From: Fervidifonticultor sp964526945
Lineage (GTDB): Bacteria; Sysuimicrobiota; Sysuimicrobiia; Sysuimicrobiales; Humicultoraceae
Direction: 5' to 3'
DNA: 13,742 nt
Assembly (NCBI GenBank): GCA_964526945.1
Contig: CAZGNA010000064.1
Coordinates: 1 to 13,742, forward strand
Shown: in pieces, positions 13,669 through 13,742 of the stretch
How the letters are laid out: the number at the start of each line of letters is the position of its first letter
Numbering within the stretch: position 1 is the first letter of the stretch
Position numbers and translations under genes: made by a program
The notes under the pieces: generated by a model
What the model was told of the DNA's origin: nothing
Seen by the model: only the letters and a program-made list of their open reading frames with translations
The model's database searches: none

Positions 13669-13742
13669 ATGGCGGCTGGACGTCGGCGTCACGCCTCGGA
13701 CCGCGCGGCCGCAGCAGGGCTCGCCCTGCTGGCGGCGGCCGC
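13669..13742 (+). CDS. Start of an unidentified membrane or exported protein (3'-partial)
   Basis: An ATG seven bases after the uppP stop opens a frame running off the window edge after 24 codons. It starts MAAGRRRHASDRAAAAG and continues with a hydrophobic Leu/Ala stretch: a basic N-terminus followed by the start of a membrane span or signal sequence. No strong Shine-Dalgarno is present. In Bacillota-type gene order the DNA translocase FtsK/SpoIIIE often lies downstream of dapA and has this kind of N-terminus, but 24 residues cannot decide this. Confidence 0.4.
   Translation, partial: MAAGRRRHASDRAAAAGLALLAAA

Noticed and set aside
1..13742. Search for a novel multi-gene system, CRISPR array, defence island or phage
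   Set aside because: Every substantial coding frame belongs to a well-known housekeeping family in a familiar order; no regularly spaced repeats, integrase, transposase or unknown multi-gene cassette is present.

Overview
The window is about 70% G+C and is packed with genes, all on the + strand. It is a housekeeping segment. Twelve genes are complete, infB runs off the left edge, and a thirteenth complete-looking reading frame is only just begun at the right edge. The order infB-ylxP-rbfA-nrnA-truB-ribF-rpsO-pnp-M16 protease, followed by diaminopimelate genes, resembles the classical Bacillota (Firmicutes) infB-pnp neighbourhood. Together with the high G+C, this suggests a high-GC Bacillota-like bacterium or a related deep terrabacterial lineage such as the Limnochordia, Thermaerobacter-like or CSP1-3/Sysuimicrobiota groups. 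That placement is inferred from gene order and composition only. No dipicolinate synthase or other sporulation gene is present.

Bases 1-5481 form a tight translation and RNA-metabolism run: IF-2, YlxP, the 30S maturation factor RbfA, a DHH-family NrnA-type nano-RNase/pAp phosphatase, tRNA pseudouridine-55 synthase TruB, and the FAD/FMN synthetase RibF. Genes overlap by 41 (rbfA/nrnA), 11 (nrnA/truB) and 4 bases (truB/ribF), which indicates one polycistronic message with translational coupling.

Bases 5434-5661 are the most unusual part. A roughly 98-bp AT-rich segment (about 38% G+C by hand count) is bounded by inverted AGGGCAATT ends and flanked by direct GCC(AGG) copies. It supplies the last codons and stop of ribF. 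It is followed by an extended -10 promoter and a leader with two hairpins ahead of rpsO. The rpsO-pnp pair (S15 and polynucleotide phosphorylase) then follows, with nested palindromes in the spacer where other bacteria carry processing hairpins.

Bases 8288-12711 hold an M16 zinc peptidase of the MlpA type, a 209-base spacer, and then dapB, asd and dapA. These are three of the enzymes that carry aspartyl phosphate to tetrahydrodipicolinate, for lysine and the diaminopimelate of peptidoglycan. Aspartokinase is not in the window.

Bases 12712-13742 contain a 15-bp tandem duplication, a near-consensus promoter (TTGACG-N17-TACGAT), and uppP, the undecaprenyl pyrophosphate phosphatase that recycles the cell-wall lipid carrier. 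The start of a basic-then-hydrophobic protein follows. I find no CRISPR, defence, phage, transposase or secondary-metabolite locus. No new multi-gene system is supported. The points worth a second look are small: the AT-rich element, the rpsO leader, and several active-site motif variants.
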